Source of the DNA: Hydrogenovibrio sp. JE_KL2 | GTDB taxonomy: Bacteria > Pseudomonadota > Gammaproteobacteria > Thiomicrospirales > Thiomicrospiraceae | NCBI RefSeq assembly: GCF_009296185.1 | Contig: NZ_WBJR01000005.1 | Coordinates: forward strand, 124,001-188,000 | Reading direction: 5' to 3' | DNA length: 64,000 nt | Part shown: positions 62,789 to 64,000 of the stretch, one piece after another | Layout: each line of letters opens with the position of its first letter | How positions within the stretch are numbered: the stretch's first letter is position 1 | Program-made: the position numbers and the translations under genes | The notes under the pieces: generated by a model | Database searches by the model: none | Seen by the model: the letters and a program-made list of their open reading frames with translations, nothing else | Told to the model about the DNA's origin: nothing

Positions 62789-64000
62789 GTGTTAACACAG
62801 TATGCCACGCTGGAAACCCGCGCACTTTCCGGTATGGAAGCGCCTGTCGTGCAGGTTGAGGTGCATGTTACCAATGGTTTGCCTCAGTTGTCTTTGGTCG
62901 GTCTTCCCGAAGCTGCCGTTAAGGAAAGTAAAGATCGTGTCCGCTCGGCACTGTTAAGCAGTGGTTTCCAACTCCCCCCTAAACGTATTACCGTCAACCT
63001 GGCGCCTGCCGACGTCCCCAAGCAGGGAAGCCGTTATGACTTGCCGATTGCACTCGGTATTCTATTGGCATCAGGCCAACTCAATACCCAACTGGATTTA
63101 ACCAAATTAGAATTTATCGGAGAGCTGGGGCTGAATGGTGAAGTGCGTCGTGTCGATGGCATTTTGTCCGCGGTACTTCAGGCAAAGCAGGCCGGTAAAA
63201 CCCTTATCATCCCTCAGGATAACCTTGCGGAAGCGGCAGTCATTGACGGTGCTGAGATTTTGGCGGCCAGTCATTTATTGGAAGTCAGTGCGTTTTTGAC
63301 CGCATCTGGCGAGCTCCATTCGCCACAAGAGATGACTTCCATTGATGACAAGGGTTGGCACTATCAAGAGGATATCGCGGATATTCAAGGGCAGTTTCAA
63401 GCCAAGCGCGTGCTGGAGTTGTGCGCGGCGGGTGGACATTCGCTACTGATGGTTGGGCCGCCGGGTTCTGGTAAAAGTATGCTGGCGTCCCGATTGATTA
63501 CACTCCTGCCGGATTTGACGCAACAACAGGCGATAGAAGTCGCGGTGATACGTTCTCTTGCCGGAAAGCCGGTGAATGGTCAAGATTTCTTCAAGCGCAT
63601 GTTGGTTCATCCTCACCATACGGCTACGGCACCAGCTATGGTGGGGGGTGGTTCGGGGGCGACGGCAAAACCGGGCGCCTTGTCTTTGGCACACCACTCA
63701 GTGTTGTTTTTAGATGAGTTGACGGAGTTTAACCGTAATGTACTTGAAGCTTTGAGAGAACCGCTGGAAACCAAGCGCGTTGAAATCTCGCGAGTTAACC
63801 AACAGGTGTCCTATCCTGCGGATGTCCAGCTCGTGTGTGCGACCAACCCTAGCCCATCAGGATTTTTTAGTGACGACCCACTAGGGCGATGCACGGATAC
63901 CCCTGAGCAAATCAATCGATACCTGAAAAAGATTTCCGGGCCGTTGTTAGATCGAATTGACTGCCACTTGGAAGTCTCACCAGTCGAGTTTCAGCATTTA
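62789..64000 (+). CDS. comM: Mg-chelatase-like ATPase ComM/YifB (3' partial)
   Basis: The frame from GTG 62789 runs open to the right edge, 404 codons. N-terminal fold: VEVHVTNGLPQLSLVGLPEAAVKESKDRVRSAL, NLAPADVPKQGSRYDLPIALGIL; then the AAA+ core with GPPGSGKSML (Walker A), FLDELTEF (Walker B) and CATNPSPSGFF. This is ComM/YifB, a hexameric helicase that promotes branch migration in natural transformation in Vibrio and Haemophilus. The start is inferred from alignment to E. coli YifB, since the ribosome site is weak. Confidence 0.95.
   Translation, partial: MLTQYATLETRALSGMEAPVVQVEVHVTNGLPQLSLVGLPEAAVKESKDRVRSALLSSGFQLPPKRITVNLAPADVPKQGSRYDLPIALGILLASGQLNTQLDLTKLEFIGELGLNGEVRRVDGILSAVLQAKQAGKTLIIPQDNLAEAAVIDGAEILAASHLLEVSAFLTASGELHSPQEMTSIDDKGWHYQEDIADIQGQFQAKRVLELCAAGGHSLLMVGPPGSGKSMLASRLITLLPDLTQQQAIEVAVIRSLAGKPVNGQDFFKRMLVHPHHTATAPAMVGGGSGATAKPGALSLAHHSVLFLDELTEFNRNVLEALREPLETKRVEISRVNQQVSYPADVQLVCATNPSPSGFFSDDPLGRCTDTPEQINRYLKKISGPLLDRIDCHLEVSPVEFQHL

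Overview
The window looks like a chromosomal segment of a sulfur-oxidising, CO2-fixing gammaproteobacterium, most likely of the Hydrogenovibrio / Thiomicrospira / Thiomicrorhabdus group. The reasons are the dabB-dabA inorganic carbon pump at the left edge, the thiosulfate and sulfur-handling genes at 12-19 kb, and typical gammaproteobacterial gene orders (def-fmt-rsmB-DUF4390-ntrY-ntrX-trkA-trkH; argS followed by a SPOR protein). This placement is inferred from gene content, not from a database search. I see no prophage, transposase, integrase or CRISPR array.

Layout. 0-4 kb: dabB (cut by the left edge) and dabA, closed by a terminator. 4.1-7.8 kb: a CheW / cytoplasmic PAS-PAS receptor pair, tRNA-Phe and tRNA-Leu with a clear promoter and terminator, and a regulator with an N-terminal HTH and C-terminal receiver. 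8-12 kb: an operon-like set of circularly permuted ATP-grasp, alpha-E, zinc-ribbon metallopeptidase and small membrane protein. 12-19.2 kb: TsdA-like dihaem cytochrome, typA, two YeeE-type half transporters, a periplasmic rhodanese, a diguanylate cyclase and an exported DsrE-like protein. 19.3-32 kb: a frameshifted DUF2971 gene, metH, an AEC transporter, an unrecognised gene, trmA, a TSUP transporter, an outer-membrane protein, DUF3616, MOSC and ferritin genes. 31.9-38.5 kb: haem acquisition (hutZ, TonB-dependent receptor, hmuSTUV) with a Fur box. 38.5-42 kb: ttcA, a lipid A acyltransferase, an EamA transporter and a methyltransferase. 42-52 kb: trkH, trkA, ntrX-like, ntrY-like, DUF4390, rsmB, fmt, def, all leftward. 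52-64 kb: dprA, a receiver/ATPase regulator, topA with a lysine-rich tail, two more diguanylate cyclases, argS, a SPOR protein, ubiK and comM (cut by the right edge).

The most unusual signal is not a gene. A non-palindromic 19-base word, AAAATCTGCCAGGTTGGGG, occurs ten times at nine loci, eight copies identical and two with one mismatch, on both strands. Five loci are intergenic. Four lie inside coding sequences (a DUF3616 gene, fmt, dprA, argS) in three different translational readings. One locus is an inverted pair that can fold into a terminator-like hairpin between convergent genes. This is how DNA uptake sequences of Neisseria and Haemophilus behave, and two natural-transformation genes (dprA, which itself carries a copy, and comM) lie in the window. 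I propose it is a candidate DNA uptake sequence, or else another genome-wide protein-binding word. The copy number and positions are read directly; the function is inference.
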